A stretch of DNA of 37,667 bases, from positions 1 through 37,667 of the forward strand of contig DDTD01000044.1 in assembly GCA_002344005.1 (NCBI GenBank). Direction: 5' to 3'. Origin of the DNA: Ignavibacteria bacterium UBA2373. GTDB lineage: Bacteria; Bacteroidota; Ignavibacteria; Kapaibacteriales; UBA961. This document shows positions 25,012-35,226 of this stretch, piece by piece. The notes beneath the pieces were generated by a model that saw nothing but the letters and a program-made list of their open reading frames with translations, ran no database searches and had not been told where the DNA came from. Position 1 is the first letter of the stretch; each line of letters starts with the position of its first letter. A program made the translations under genes and the position numbers.

Positions 25012-26542
25012 ACAATTTCTACTATGGTTATTTTTCTTATTGAGTTTTTTTCCACACAGTTTACTGTCACAATCAAACGATAATAACGATAATATTATTA
25101 CCTTCGGAGCTGATGCCCGCAGTGGTGCGCCTTATTGCTTCGCTGACCCGAATAATCCTGAAATTATTAAGGGTTTCGATGTGGACATTATACATGCTGT
25201 TGCTGAGGTGATGGGAAAAAGAGCAGTATTTGTACAAAACAGTTATGAGGGTTTAATCTCCGGTTTGGGAAGAAATAATTATGATGTCGTTATTGACGGT
25301 ATTGTTATTACACCCGAACATTTAGCGGAAGTTGATTTCAGTACACCTTACTATGTGACGAGCCAAACAATTGTAGTACCTGACAATAATAAAACCATTA
25401 ATTCTTTAGAAGATTGCAGAGGGAAAAAAGTAGGAACGCTAACAGGTTCAGAAGCTTTTATGTTTTTGGAAAAATTCGGTGGCTTAACCGTTCTCAGTTA
25501 TGAACAAGAAGTATCGGGATATCAAGATTTATTAAATGGCAGAATTGATGCATTTATTATTGATGCACCTGTCGCAATTTATTATGTGCCAACTGTGAAG
25601 GGCTTAAAAATCGTTGGCGGTGCTATTGACAGATTGATGTACGGCATAGCGGTTAAAAAAGGTAATATCGTACTCCGTGATGAATTAAGTGCTGCAATAG
25701 CAATAATAAAACAGAATGGTAAACTCCGCAATATTCTTGAAAAGTGGAAATTGTGGAATAAAGAAATGGCAGAACTCACAGAAGATAGAAGTCCGTCGAA
25801 TATAGAGCCGACAGAGTACAATTCTTTTGTAGAATCTATGAATAGAAGCATCAGTTTTCAAGAACGTATTGACCGCTACATATCATTTTTACCTATGTTT
25901 GCAAAAGCAGCATGGACGACAATTATTGTTTCGGTCTTTTCCATGATTATGGCAATATCTCTCGGATTGATTCTTGCAATAATTCGTATCTATACTCCTT
26001 TTAAATTTATCGCAGTTGCTTATATTGAAATTATTCGGGGAACACCATTATTGGTGCAATTACTTCTCATATTCTATGGTTTACCAAATATCGGTATTCG
26101 ACTCGATCCATTTATTGCGGGTGTCATTGGGTTGGGATTAAATTATGCCGCATTTGAAGCGGAAAATTATCGCGCCGGATTATTATCAGTGCCACGTTCG
26201 CAGTATGAAGCTGCCAAAGCATTAGGTATGACGCAATGGCAAGCATTACGCCATGTGATTTTACCACAATCTGTACGATTAGTTATTCCACCCGTGACTA
26301 ATGATTTTATATCGCTTTTAAAAGATTCTTCTCTCGTTTCCATGATTACTATAGTGGATTTAACACAACAATACAACTTACTTGCAACTACATATTACGA
26401 TTATTTCGGCATTGGAATACAAGTAGCTCTCATTTATTTTATTATCGGTATTCCTTTCGTTATACTCTCACGGTGGGCAGAACGAAAAATTGGCAGTAAT
26501 GGATTACGTCGGAAAAAATACACTTTAAATCTTATCAGATAA
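25004..26542 (+). CDS. Fused amino-acid-binding protein and ABC permease
   Basis: A 512-residue fusion of a solute-binding domain and a membrane permease. A signal or anchor (FLLWLFFLLSFFPHSLLSQS) precedes a family 3 binding domain (about residues 28-255): ITFGADARSGAPYCFAD, IKGFDVDIIHAVAEVMGK, then VDFSTPYYVTSQTIVV and GSEAFMFLEKFGG. The permease part (about 295-505) begins with FLPMFAKAAWTTIIVSVFSM and contains the EAA loop EAAKALGMTQWQALRHVILP that contacts the ATPase. This GlnP-type fusion means each permease carries its own binding domain. Together with the upstream ATPase it forms a complete importer. The hybrid kinase gene begins 12 nt later, suggesting one operon. Confidence 0.93.
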   Translation: MGKQFLLWLFFLLSFFPHSLLSQSNDNNDNIITFGADARSGAPYCFADPNNPEIIKGFDVDIIHAVAEVMGKRAVFVQNSYEGLISGLGRNNYDVVIDGIVITPEHLAEVDFSTPYYVTSQTIVVPDNNKTINSLEDCRGKKVGTLTGSEAFMFLEKFGGLTVLSYEQEVSGYQDLLNGRIDAFIIDAPVAIYYVPTVKGLKIVGGAIDRLMYGIAVKKGNIVLRDELSAAIAIIKQNGKLRNILEKWKLWNKEMAELTEDRSPSNIEPTEYNSFVESMNRSISFQERIDRYISFLPMFAKAAWTTIIVSVFSMIMAISLGLILAIIRIYTPFKFIAVAYIEIIRGTPLLVQLLLIFYGLPNIGIRLDPFIAGVIGLGLNYAAFEAENYRAGLLSVPRSQYEAAKALGMTQWQALRHVILPQSVRLVIPPVTNDFISLLKDSSLVSMITIVDLTQQYNLLATTYYDYFGIGIQVALIYFIIGIPFVILSRWAERKIGSNGLRRKKYTLNLIR

Positions 26543-26554
26543 TAATCTCGTACA

Positions 26555-29500
26555 ATGACGGAAGAGAAAATACTCTCACGATTAAAGATACAAGCCATTG
26601 CACTTATTGCAATACTTATTGCTTTAGTCCTCGCCCATCGCACTTATACTCATAGCAATGATAATGGGAAAACAATAGTTTTAGCGATGGAAGGCATCCA
26701 GAAGGAAATACTTCTGTCGGATTCCTTATTATTGTTATTAGCTACAAAAAGCACAAACGATACATCCTTAAAATTGAATATTTCTTCGTGTCTTGATACA
26801 TTGCAAACATATCATAAACGCATTCAAGGCATTATAAAATTGCTCAATATAGAAAACAAACACAACAAAGATGCTACTATTTCCTCTTATCACAGTGTTG
26901 AATTATTGACTGTTCAAGAACGATACAAAGAGTATCAAGGCAACTACACGGAGAAAAATCGCATAGCCCTCATACATTCCTTGCAACAATTGAAGCTCTC
27001 ATCAATAAATTTACAAGCCATTTTTAGGCATCAACTTAATACATATCTCGAAAAAATAGAAATTCACCACAAATACGACTTGCCGATTTTTGTTGTTTTG
27101 ATGGGGATTACCGGAATGATACTCATTCTACGATTCAATAAAACAATACGTCAAAGAATAGAGCAGAATCGAGATATATTGGAACGCTTGCACTTGTTGT
27201 CTATTGTTGCAAAGAAGACAAAAAATACTGTTTTTATTACCGATACCGATATGAGAATACGATGGGTTAATAATGCTTTTGAACAACAAACCGGTTATAC
27301 ATTACAAGAAGTTCAAGGACATCGTCCATCAGAATTTTTGCTACATGATAATGCAGATAAAAACACGGTTGAATCATTGAGGTCTGCACTGGCTTTACAA
27401 CAATCCTTTAATGGAGAAATTCTCAATATTAATAAAGCAGGACAAGAATATTGGACACAAATACAAACAGACCCAATTTATGATGATAATAATCAATATA
27501 CCGGCTTTGTTGTCGTAGAATTCGATATTACCGAACATCGAAGGACTCAAGAAGAAATTAAAGCTACGGCACAGTTGCTTGAAAATCTTATGGAAAATAT
27601 TATAGCCGGTATCTATGTCGAAGATGAAACAAATACAATTATTTACATAAATCAAAAAATCTTCACACTCTTTGGTGATTTTTCAGATAAAAATCATACA
27701 CTACATAACTCTTCACAATTACTTATTAATTCGATACAACATTACTTCCCTTCACCGAAGCAATTTCTTGAAAATATAATCGCTATTACCTCATCAAGAC
27801 TCATTATTAATGATGAAATGCATCAATTAGTTGATGGACGTTATATTGAAAGAACATATATTCCATTGGAGCAACAGTCAGGAAAAACTTGGAATGTGTG
27901 GATGTATCGTGATGTAACCCGGCGTATGCAATCGGATGAATTATTAAGAAAAAACGAAGAAACACTGCGCAAAGCACAGGAAATTGCAAAAATGGCAAGT
28001 TTTGAATCACCTGCTTCAGGCACAAAAGATTACTGGTCAAAAAATCCGGGCATCGCTTTTGGATTTGACCAAAGTGTTGATATTCAGAGTATCAATCTTC
28101 AGAAACTTGTGAGCGAAGATGTCTATGCAATGATTCTTGATGAATGGCAAAAATCCATCAAAGAAAAAAAATCTTTTGATATTGATTTTCCGATTGTCCA
28201 CCAAGATAATAGTATTCATTATGTTCGATGTATAGGTGAACCTCATTTTGATGAACAAGGTAATTACATCGAAATGCTGGGTATTGTCCAAAATATTACT
28301 GAAAAAAAATTAGCAGAAATTGCTGTTATGGAAGCTAAAGAAGAATCCGACAGAGCAAACAGAGCAAAGTCGGCATTCTTATCTTCTATGACCCATGAGC
28401 TTCGTACTCCTTTAAACGCAATTATTGGATTTTCTCAAATTCTTGAAAACGATATATCTATAACTGATAAACAAAGGGAATTTGTTACAGCTATGTATAA
28501 AAGTGGACAACATTTACTGTCAATGATAAATGATGTGTTGGATATGTCCAAAATTGAGGCTGATAAATTAGAATTATGTATTGAGCCATGTAATATTGCA
28601 AGTGAGATTGATGATGTGGCAACAATGTTTACCCTGCATTGTCATCGAAAAAATATAGAATTTAAAATAAGTAAAGATTGTAATCTTCCGGCACATATTA
28701 TGTGTGACAAAAAACGATTACGCCAAATATGGATTAATTTACTTGGAAATGGCGTAAAATTTACCGATAAAGGATATGTAGAATTCACGGCAATAGCAGA
28801 TGAGTTCTATCAAAATGACGGCAACAATTATGTGATGGCACGTTTTTGCATCAAAGACACAGGAATAGGTATCCATGAAACACGTTTACCAACACTGTAT
28901 GAACCGTTTATGCAAAGTAATGTTTCAAATAGTGAAGGTACCGGTTTAGGGCTGGCAATTACGGCTAAAATAATAAAAGAGATGAACGGTACTATATCCG
29001 TTAGCAGTACTGTCGGAGTAGGTACCGAATTTATTATTAAGCTTCCTTTTCAGATTGTAATTGACGAAGCAATGCACAATACTAAGCATACCGAATTTGT
29101 TGTTCGAGGTATTGAAAGTTCATCGGTAAAACCTGTCGCATTGCTTATTGATGATGTAGAGAGTAATTTGTTGGTACATCAAGCATTATTACGTCGCGTG
29201 GGTTTTGATTGTGTTCTTGCAAATAATGCCGATACAGCATTGTATCTTGCTGAGCACAAACATCCTACGGTTATTATTTTGGATATTATGATGCCTTTAA
29301 AAAATGGCGTAGAGATTATGCGAGATATTCGCTCACAATCATGGGGAAAAACTATACCTATTATTGCGTTGACCGCTAATGGTAAAGCATACAAAAGAGA
29401 AGAAATGTTGGGACTCGGTTTTGATGAATTTATCATAAAACCTTTTTTAATAGAACAACTATTTGATGCTATTGAACATACAGCCGGAATAAAGTTTATC

Positions 29501-29782
29501 CGTGAAAAGAAAATTGTGAAAGATATTTCTCCCTTAAATGATGCCAATGAACTTTTAAATATAAAAAGATTTATTCAATCTTTAGACCCTGCTATACAAT
29601 CAGATTTAGAAGAAAATATCGAATTTCAGTTCTTCGATACAATTGAGCAGATATTAACCGATATAGCAATTACCCCATCAGATACACACTTTGAAGCATA
29701 CAGTAATTTATTGCGTTATGCAAAAAACTACAATGTTGCAGCAATGTTAAAAGTGACAGATATATTGAAGAAAAAAGATTAA
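26555..29782 (+). CDS. Hybrid sensor histidine kinase, three PAS domains and receiver
   Basis: A 1075-residue membrane kinase. Two helices (about residues 10-29 and 176-194) flank a periplasmic, mostly helical sensor region. Three PAS-like domains follow (about 215-330, 338-460 and 472-590). The first is well marked: NTVFITDTDMRIRWVNNAFE ... GYTLQEVQGHRPSEFL. The DHp domain has His614 in MTHELRTPLNAIIGFSQIL. The ATPase domain has NLLGNGVKFTDKGYVEF, KDTGIGI and GTGLGLAITAKII. The C-terminal receiver has IDDVESN, the phospho-acceptor Asp910 in IILDIMMP, and FIIKPF. About 90 helical residues at the end show no clear Hpt His. It lies 12 nt after the ABC genes, so it may sense the transported solute or its effects. 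Confidence 0.92.
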   Translation: MTEEKILSRLKIQAIALIAILIALVLAHRTYTHSNDNGKTIVLAMEGIQKEILLSDSLLLLLATKSTNDTSLKLNISSCLDTLQTYHKRIQGIIKLLNIENKHNKDATISSYHSVELLTVQERYKEYQGNYTEKNRIALIHSLQQLKLSSINLQAIFRHQLNTYLEKIEIHHKYDLPIFVVLMGITGMILILRFNKTIRQRIEQNRDILERLHLLSIVAKKTKNTVFITDTDMRIRWVNNAFEQQTGYTLQEVQGHRPSEFLLHDNADKNTVESLRSALALQQSFNGEILNINKAGQEYWTQIQTDPIYDDNNQYTGFVVVEFDITEHRRTQEEIKATAQLLENLMENIIAGIYVEDETNTIIYINQKIFTLFGDFSDKNHTLHNSSQLLINSIQHYFPSPKQFLENIIAITSSRLIINDEMHQLVDGRYIERTYIPLEQQSGKTWNVWMYRDVTRRMQSDELLRKNEETLRKAQEIAKMASFESPASGTKDYWSKNPGIAFGFDQSVDIQSINLQKLVSEDVYAMILDEWQKSIKEKKSFDIDFPIVHQDNSIHYVRCIGEPHFDEQGNYIEMLGIVQNITEKKLAEIAVMEAKEESDRANRAKSAFLSSMTHELRTPLNAIIGFSQILENDISITDKQREFVTAMYKSGQHLLSMINDVLDMSKIEADKLELCIEPCNIASEIDDVATMFTLHCHRKNIEFKISKDCNLPAHIMCDKKRLRQIWINLLGNGVKFTDKGYVEFTAIADEFYQNDGNNYVMARFCIKDTGIGIHETRLPTLYEPFMQSNVSNSEGTGLGLAITAKIIKEMNGTISVSSTVGVGTEFIIKLPFQIVIDEAMHNTKHTEFVVRGIESSSVKPVALLIDDVESNLLVHQALLRRVGFDCVLANNADTALYLAEHKHPTVIILDIMMPLKNGVEIMRDIRSQSWGKTIPIIALTANGKAYKREEMLGLGFDEFIIKPFLIEQLFDAIEHTAGIKFIREKKIVKDISPLNDANELLNIKRFIQSLDPAIQSDLEENIEFQFFDTIEQILTDIAITPSDTHFEAYSNLLRYAKNYNVAAMLKVTDILKKKD

Positions 29783-29790
29783 TTCATATA

Positions 29791-29807
29791 AAAATTACTG
29801 TAATTTT
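29791..29807 (+). promoter_or_regulatory. 17-bp palindrome before the sialidase-like gene
   Basis: AAAATTA-CTG-TAATTTT, a 7-bp stem with 3-nt loop in the gap after the hybrid kinase gene. It lies 37-53 nt before the ATG at 29844. No T run follows, so it is not a standard terminator. Being AT-only in its stem, it may be chance. Confidence 0.3.
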
Positions 29808-29828
29808 ACAATAGTATAACACCATTTA

Positions 29829-31742
29829 ATGAAAGGCATTGTGATGTCAAAATTTCAACATTTGTTTTTATTGTGTTTTGTATGCTCCATCTGTATAAAC
29901 ACTCATCTTTTTGCTCAATTAAAGAGTGATGCAAAAAAAGAAATTTTGGAAAAAATTCGAGAAGAATTTTTCAAGGAAAAGATTCGTGTATCACAAGAAC
30001 AGATAGATTATTGGAAAAAGTATAAAAAAGCAATGCCTGTACATAAAGAGTTACAACACGAGGGATTGCAAAATGATGGAAAGAGTATAACCAGTGAGTA
30101 TCCTAATGTTGGGGTAAGCGTTTCCAATCAAATAGAATCTGAAGTACATGCTGCCATTAATCCTTTAGATTCTGCAAATATCATTGTATCGCCAATAAAT
30201 CAGACAGGTAATTTAACGGTACCTATATATTATACAAAGGATTTTGGAAAATCATGGAAAAAAAGTGCTATTAATTTAGGTCCTGCGGTGGCAGAGTCTT
30301 TTGTTGCCGGTGGTGGTGACCCTATGTTCGCCTTTGATGCGAATGGTACTGCTTATTTCTCATGGATTAATCTTTATTATATCGCATTTCAATTCGATAC
30401 AGTGTATGCCGATATGTATTGGGCGTATTCTACCGACGGTGGGGAAACATGGTTAAGAGAGAAAAACGATCTTATTGGCAGAGGATATATTGTGAATCAG
30501 CAAATAGAATCTTTTTTTGATAAACAATGGATGATTGTTGATAGAACAAATTCACCATATAGCGGAAATTTGTATTGCGCATTGCTCCATGTGGATGGTG
30601 ATGATCCTCGTGTTGGTTTACGCACTAAAAATACAAAAGATTCTTTTTTTACAAATTCGACACTTAGACCCCAATCCGGTGATTTTGTCTTTAATCAATT
30701 TTCAGGCGTTGATATTGCACCTGATGGCAGTGTTAATATGATTTTTTTGGGGTCAAAAGAGGATATATCCGCAGATGATATGGCGTTTTATCACTTACGT
30801 TCAACTGATGGTGGTAAGACATTTGTATCCGAACAAAAAATAACACCGATTATTCATCCACGATTTAGTCCGGAAATAGCTTCTGCAACAACGGTCGGTA
30901 TCCTTAATCAACGTGTGTATCCTTGCCCGACTATTGTGATAGATAAATCATCATCACCATATCGTGGAAGGCAATATGTGGTGTGGTCCGGTTATGGATC
31001 AACACAAAACAATAATAGAGGTTTTGATGTTTTCTTAACATTTTCCGATAATAATGGGGCTACTTGGTCAGAACCAAAAATTGTGAACGATAATACCAAC
31101 AATTTGATAAGCGATCAATATTATCCTTCGATTGCTGTTAATGATAATGGTGTGGTTATTCTTACGTGGTATGATAGAAGAAATGATCCAGATAATTTGA
31201 TGACAGAATATTTTATGACATATTCATTTGATGGTGCTCAAACATTCGAGAAAAATTTTTCGGTCTCAAGTCAGGCAACGGATTTTTCAACTGTTGGTCT
31301 GCAAAATAGTGGATTTGGGATAGGCGAATATAATCAGACCTTAGCGACCAAACACTATGCAATTCCCGTGTGGGCTGATGCACGAGGAGGCAGTGGCAAT
31401 CTCAATATTTATGCAGCATTTATTCCGCTGAAAAGAAATATAACATCCGTACAATCATATGATGTGAGTTTGGTATCCGATAACATATCGCTGTCAGTTC
31501 CTTATCCCTCACCTTCGCCAAAAGGTGTAGTTTCGTGTGAATATATGGTGAAGAGTGATTGTACAATCACGCTTGATGTTCTTGATATAGAAGGAAAAAT
31601 AATAATGAGCGTATATCATGGCACAGAAAAAGCAGGAAAACATTCCAGAACATTTCCCACTAAGTCATTTACTACCGGTACATATAGCTGTCGTTTGGTA
31701 ACACCTTATGGTGTTATAAATCGTCTTTTTATAGTAGAATAA
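29829..31742 (+). CDS. T9SS-sorted Asp-box (sialidase-like propeller) protein
   Basis: A 637-residue exported protein. The signal MSKFQHLFLL...NTHLFAQ is followed by a charged helical segment (about residues 32-70). Next is a propeller-like domain with at least five Asp-box (BNR) motifs of S.D.G.TW type: YTKDFGKSWKK, YSTDGGETWLR, RSTDGGKTFVS, FSDNNGATWSE and YSFDGAQTFEK. The C-terminus is a T9SS sorting domain (YPSPSPKGVVS, LDVLDIEGKIIMSV, FTTGTYSCRLVTPYG, LFIVE). Asp boxes occur in sialidases and in many non-enzymatic propellers; I see no clear sialidase catalytic set, so hydrolase activity is uncertain. ATG 29844 is an alternative start that leaves a standard signal peptide. Confidence 0.85.
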   Translation: MKGIVMSKFQHLFLLCFVCSICINTHLFAQLKSDAKKEILEKIREEFFKEKIRVSQEQIDYWKKYKKAMPVHKELQHEGLQNDGKSITSEYPNVGVSVSNQIESEVHAAINPLDSANIIVSPINQTGNLTVPIYYTKDFGKSWKKSAINLGPAVAESFVAGGGDPMFAFDANGTAYFSWINLYYIAFQFDTVYADMYWAYSTDGGETWLREKNDLIGRGYIVNQQIESFFDKQWMIVDRTNSPYSGNLYCALLHVDGDDPRVGLRTKNTKDSFFTNSTLRPQSGDFVFNQFSGVDIAPDGSVNMIFLGSKEDISADDMAFYHLRSTDGGKTFVSEQKITPIIHPRFSPEIASATTVGILNQRVYPCPTIVIDKSSSPYRGRQYVVWSGYGSTQNNNRGFDVFLTFSDNNGATWSEPKIVNDNTNNLISDQYYPSIAVNDNGVVILTWYDRRNDPDNLMTEYFMTYSFDGAQTFEKNFSVSSQATDFSTVGLQNSGFGIGEYNQTLATKHYAIPVWADARGGSGNLNIYAAFIPLKRNITSVQSYDVSLVSDNISLSVPYPSPSPKGVVSCEYMVKSDCTITLDVLDIEGKIIMSVYHGTEKAGKHSRTFPTKSFTTGTYSCRLVTPYGVINRLFIVE

Positions 31743-31750
31743 CTTTATTT

Positions 31751-31784
31751 TTGAAAGGTAATACAATAAAGTATTACCTTTCAA
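31751..31784. terminator. Hairpin between convergent genes
   Basis: A perfect 14-bp inverted repeat (TTGAAAGGTAATAC) around a 6-nt loop lies between the stop codons of the Asp-box gene and the SpoIIE-type phosphatase. T runs are weak on both sides, but the position suits a shared two-way terminator. Confidence 0.65.
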
Positions 31785-31792
31785 TTATCTCT

Positions 31793-33475
31793 TTATTGCT
31801 CATGGTATTTGATAATTGCTAAAGTAATATCATCGGATTGTGGCGCACCGTCAGCATGTTTATGTACATGCACCACAATTGTATCAAGGATAGTGTGAGC
31901 ATCGGTATGGCGCACAGCAAGTGATATTTCTCGTAAAGTATCTTCGCCAAATTCATCATTGTTATTATTCATAGCTTCCGAAACTCCGTCAGTGTACATA
32001 ACAACAGCATCACCATTGTTTATAGTGACAGTTCCTGTATTATACGGTGGGGCATTTTCTAAAATTCCAAGAATAATTCCTCCGCATTGTAATTCTTCAA
32101 CAGTACCATTTGCTCTCATAATAAAAGGTGGATTATGCCCCGCATTTATATAAGAGAATGAAGACGTTTCGGGATCAAATAATGCTGCAAAAAAAGTGAC
32201 AAATTTATCGGGTGATGTATTGTTATACACAATAGCATTGATGCGAGATACAAGCTCATCTAATTTCATGTGAAGTGGAGCCAGAACCCGTAATGCCGCT
32301 TGTACATTTGCCATTAATAATGAGGCGGGCATACCTTTACCCGATACATCTGCAATTGCTATGAGTAAACGACCGTCGGCTAAATGGATAAAATCATAAT
32401 AATCTCCCCCCACATGTTTTGAAGGAATACTTGTTGCAGCACAGGAAAATCCTTGTAATGTGGGTAAGACACTCGGCAATAATCCGCGTTGAATTTCTGT
32501 TGCTAACGATAATTCACTTTCGAGCCGCTTTTTTTGTACTTCTTCTTGGAATAATCGAGCATTTTCTAATGCAGATAACATTATATTGCCCATTGATTCG
32601 ATAAATTGCTCATTCATCGGTGTAAAATCTGTATTGTTAAGTTTACCGCCGACAAAAAGTAACCCGCGTACTTCCCCATGAATAATCATTTTTGTCATGA
32701 GTTTTACCCCCGCAGCTTCGAGTAATGCTTTTGTCTGATGACGTACATGCTGAAATGATGAACAGCGTGTTTCATCTGTTGCGATAAGTTCTTCAAGTGT
32801 TTCGGTTTGAAACACTGTGGTGAATCTATTGATAACTGTCTCGAACTTCGCATTATTGATTGTAAAAACAGCAAATCTGCTCACCATCATTTGTCCCATC
32901 AAGCGATAAGAAAACATTTGCATAATTTGTACTTTTGACAATAAAGCACTAAATTCTCTATTGACTTCAAAAATTGTGGTCAATAATTGATTTTGCATTT
33001 CCATTTCATTTTTCTGTCGTACAATATCGGCATTTGTTCTTGCGCTGTGCAAAGCATTCGCTGCAATAGAACATACCAATGTACCATATTGTATTTCTTC
33101 CTCGCTTAATATGTTTGACGGTATAGAACCCACACATAGTATTGCCATAACTTTATCATGATGCAGCAAAGGGAAACAATACCGAAAACCATTATCGAAT
33201 AACACAACTGAAATTTCTCGTGTTATCACAACAGGAGTATTAATTGTGAACAATGGGATTTCCGTAAATTCTACTTTACCCTTTGCAACAAGTATTTTCA
33301 ATGAATTATTACTCGGCACCAATACACAACTACGCAATAATCGTAATTTCCCCATGACTGTTAAAATGAGAGAATTGCAAATAAAATACTCATCATTGGA
33401 TTCATTTAATCGAGCACTGAAATCTAATAGTGATTCAAGATTAATCAAGGAAGTCAGCGATGCTTTGTCTGTCAT
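31793..33475 (-). CDS. GAF-domain SpoIIE/RsbU-type serine phosphatase
   Basis: A 560-residue cytosolic protein with two GAF-like regions (about residues 15-140 and 165-310), a helical linker (SELSLATEIQRGLLPSVLP) and a C-terminal PP2C-type SpoIIE domain. Metal-binding motifs are clear: SKHVGGDYYDF, AIADVSGKGMPASLLMA, NAGHNPPFI and VMYTDGVSEAMN. Such phosphatases dephosphorylate anti-anti-sigma factors (STAS) in partner-switching systems or act in related stress pathways. The GAF regions may bind a small ligand or respond to protein partners. No STAS or anti-sigma kinase gene is nearby. It lies 27 nt downstream of pyruvate kinase on the same strand, so they may be co-transcribed. ATG 33473-33475. 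Confidence 0.92.
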   Translation of the reverse strand: MTDKASLTSLINLESLLDFSARLNESNDEYFICNSLILTVMGKLRLLRSCVLVPSNNSLKILVAKGKVEFTEIPLFTINTPVVITREISVVLFDNGFRYCFPLLHHDKVMAILCVGSIPSNILSEEEIQYGTLVCSIAANALHSARTNADIVRQKNEMEMQNQLLTTIFEVNREFSALLSKVQIMQMFSYRLMGQMMVSRFAVFTINNAKFETVINRFTTVFQTETLEELIATDETRCSSFQHVRHQTKALLEAAGVKLMTKMIIHGEVRGLLFVGGKLNNTDFTPMNEQFIESMGNIMLSALENARLFQEEVQKKRLESELSLATEIQRGLLPSVLPTLQGFSCAATSIPSKHVGGDYYDFIHLADGRLLIAIADVSGKGMPASLLMANVQAALRVLAPLHMKLDELVSRINAIVYNNTSPDKFVTFFAALFDPETSSFSYINAGHNPPFIMRANGTVEELQCGGIILGILENAPPYNTGTVTINNGDAVVMYTDGVSEAMNNNNDEFGEDTLREISLAVRHTDAHTILDTIVVHVHKHADGAPQSDDITLAIIKYHEQ

Positions 33476-33502
33476 GGCAATCTACGGTAAAGAAATAAGT
33501 AA

Positions 33503-34966
33503 TTATGGTAATTTTTCAATGGAAAGCATATTTGTACGCGAGCGTGCAACCAATGGTCTGCCTATAGTAACAACGATTTGCATACCGGAATGTAAATAAT
33601 GCTTTTTGACAAGCATTTTTTTCAAGTCTTCGATGGTATCGTCAGTTGTTGTCACATTATCCATCAATACGCCTGTTGTGCCCCAAAATAAACCGACGCG
33701 CCGTGCAATATTGGGCAATTCCGTCACAGCTATAATCGGTGCTACCGGACGTTTATTAGAAATAAGTAAAGCCGTTTCACCCGACAAACTCAATGTTGCA
33801 ATAGCATGAATACGTTCATCTTCGGCGATGGACGCTGCTGCTGCTGCAATCAAATCGGTATTTTGTTCTTTTTGTGGCAATCCCTGCACATGACGACGCA
33901 ATCGTGCATCATCGCGCAACAGTGCTCGTTCTGCCTCGCTGCATATCATGCGCATATAGGCAACGGTATCTATCGGATATGCTCCGACACTTGTTTCTGC
34001 ACTCAACATGACGCCGTCGGTTCCATCATAAACGGCATTGGCAACATCGCTGGCTTCAGCCCTTGTGGGGCGAGGATTTTGTATCATGCTTTCCAACATC
34101 TGTGTTGCTGTAATAACAGGTTTGCCATACATATTACACAGTGCAATAATGCGTTTTTGGACAGTAGGTACCTGCGCTGCCGGAATCTCTACTCCCAAAT
34201 CACCGCGTGCCACCATAATAGCATTACTCGCTTTGACAATATTGTCTAAATCGTTTACTGCTTCGGGTTTTTCGATTTTTGAACATATCCACATTGAACT
34301 GCCATGATGCGCTAAAAAACGTTGTAATAATTGCACATCTTTAGCATTGCGTACAAATGATAAAGCCACATAATCACAACCGTTTTCTATGGCAAAAAGT
34401 ACATCTTTTTTATCTTTGTCCGACAAAGCCGGCTGACTCACTGAGGTTGAGGGTAAATTCAATCCTTTGCGAGATTTTAATGTTCCGCCATTGATTACCA
34501 CTGCTTTGACCACTATGCCGTCGGTTGCTCGGACTTCCGCTTTCAATAAGCCATCATCGAACAGTAAAAAATCTCCCTTCTTGACATCTTTTGCGAATGT
34601 TGGATATTCTATTGGGATGGTATCATCGGGCAATTTGATTTTTTTTGAGCGAAACGCTGCCGTATCCGCAAAATAGACATCTCTGCCTGTCATAAAAGGA
34701 ACAGAGCCATTCGGCAGATCACTCACACGGATTTTGGGACCTTGTAAATCGGCAATGATGGGTATATGAAATCCTATTTTTTTCTCGGCTGCACGAATAA
34801 AATCCACATATTGCTTATGGACACTATGCGATCCATGTGACATATTTAATCGAAACGCATTTGCTCCCGCATGAAGTAACTCGATAATTTTTTCTTCGGA
34901 GCCAATGGCAGGACCCATCGTGCATATAATTTTGGTTTTCTGGTCTAAGAATGGTGCTATGTGCAT
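33503..34966 (-). CDS. pyk: Pyruvate kinase
   Basis: The 487-residue glycolytic enzyme makes pyruvate and ATP from phosphoenolpyruvate and ADP. Family blocks: KTKIICTMGPAIGSEEKI, AFRLNMSHGSH, DLQGPKIRVSDL, KIEKPEAVNDLDNI, IMVARGDLGVEIP and the signature TQMLESMIQNPRPTRAEASD. At the ion-site positions the sequence is DLQGPK; Leu, Gln and Lys there are known from K+-independent pyruvate kinases, so this enzyme probably does not need K+. The start is ATG 34964-34966 (MHIAPFLDQKTKI); a longer frame to 35056 has no family similarity. The C-terminal domain is complete. The SpoIIE-type phosphatase follows after 27 nt. Confidence 0.96.
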   Translation of the reverse strand: MHIAPFLDQKTKIICTMGPAIGSEEKIIELLHAGANAFRLNMSHGSHSVHKQYVDFIRAAEKKIGFHIPIIADLQGPKIRVSDLPNGSVPFMTGRDVYFADTAAFRSKKIKLPDDTIPIEYPTFAKDVKKGDFLLFDDGLLKAEVRATDGIVVKAVVINGGTLKSRKGLNLPSTSVSQPALSDKDKKDVLFAIENGCDYVALSFVRNAKDVQLLQRFLAHHGSSMWICSKIEKPEAVNDLDNIVKASNAIMVARGDLGVEIPAAQVPTVQKRIIALCNMYGKPVITATQMLESMIQNPRPTRAEASDVANAVYDGTDGVMLSAETSVGAYPIDTVAYMRMICSEAERALLRDDARLRRHVQGLPQKEQNTDLIAAAAASIAEDERIHAIATLSLSGETALLISNKRPVAPIIAVTELPNIARRVGLFWGTTGVLMDNVTTTDDTIEDLKKMLVKKHYLHSGMQIVVTIGRPLVARSRTNMLSIEKLP

Positions 34967-35226
34967 AAGTGCTATGGTATGGTGTTGTAAAATTATTGGC
35001 AAAACTATGGAACAAATGGCTATTGTTCTATGAAATATGGAATAGTAAAATTGCATTCCATCAGAATTCCATCAGAACCGTGGCTGCACATTGGGGGTAG
35101 CGGAAGAATTTTATTCATCAAAATCGCATCAAATACTCTATTATTTGGCATATTTTTTTAGATTTGATACTTGTAATTGTGTTTTAGATAGTTTGCAGAG
35201 TTGTTTCATTCTTTGAAAGTGGTCGC

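Noticed and set aside
29829..31742. Naming the Asp-box protein a true sialidase
   Set aside because: Asp boxes alone do not show catalysis; I could not find the Arg triad, Tyr and Asp set with confidence.
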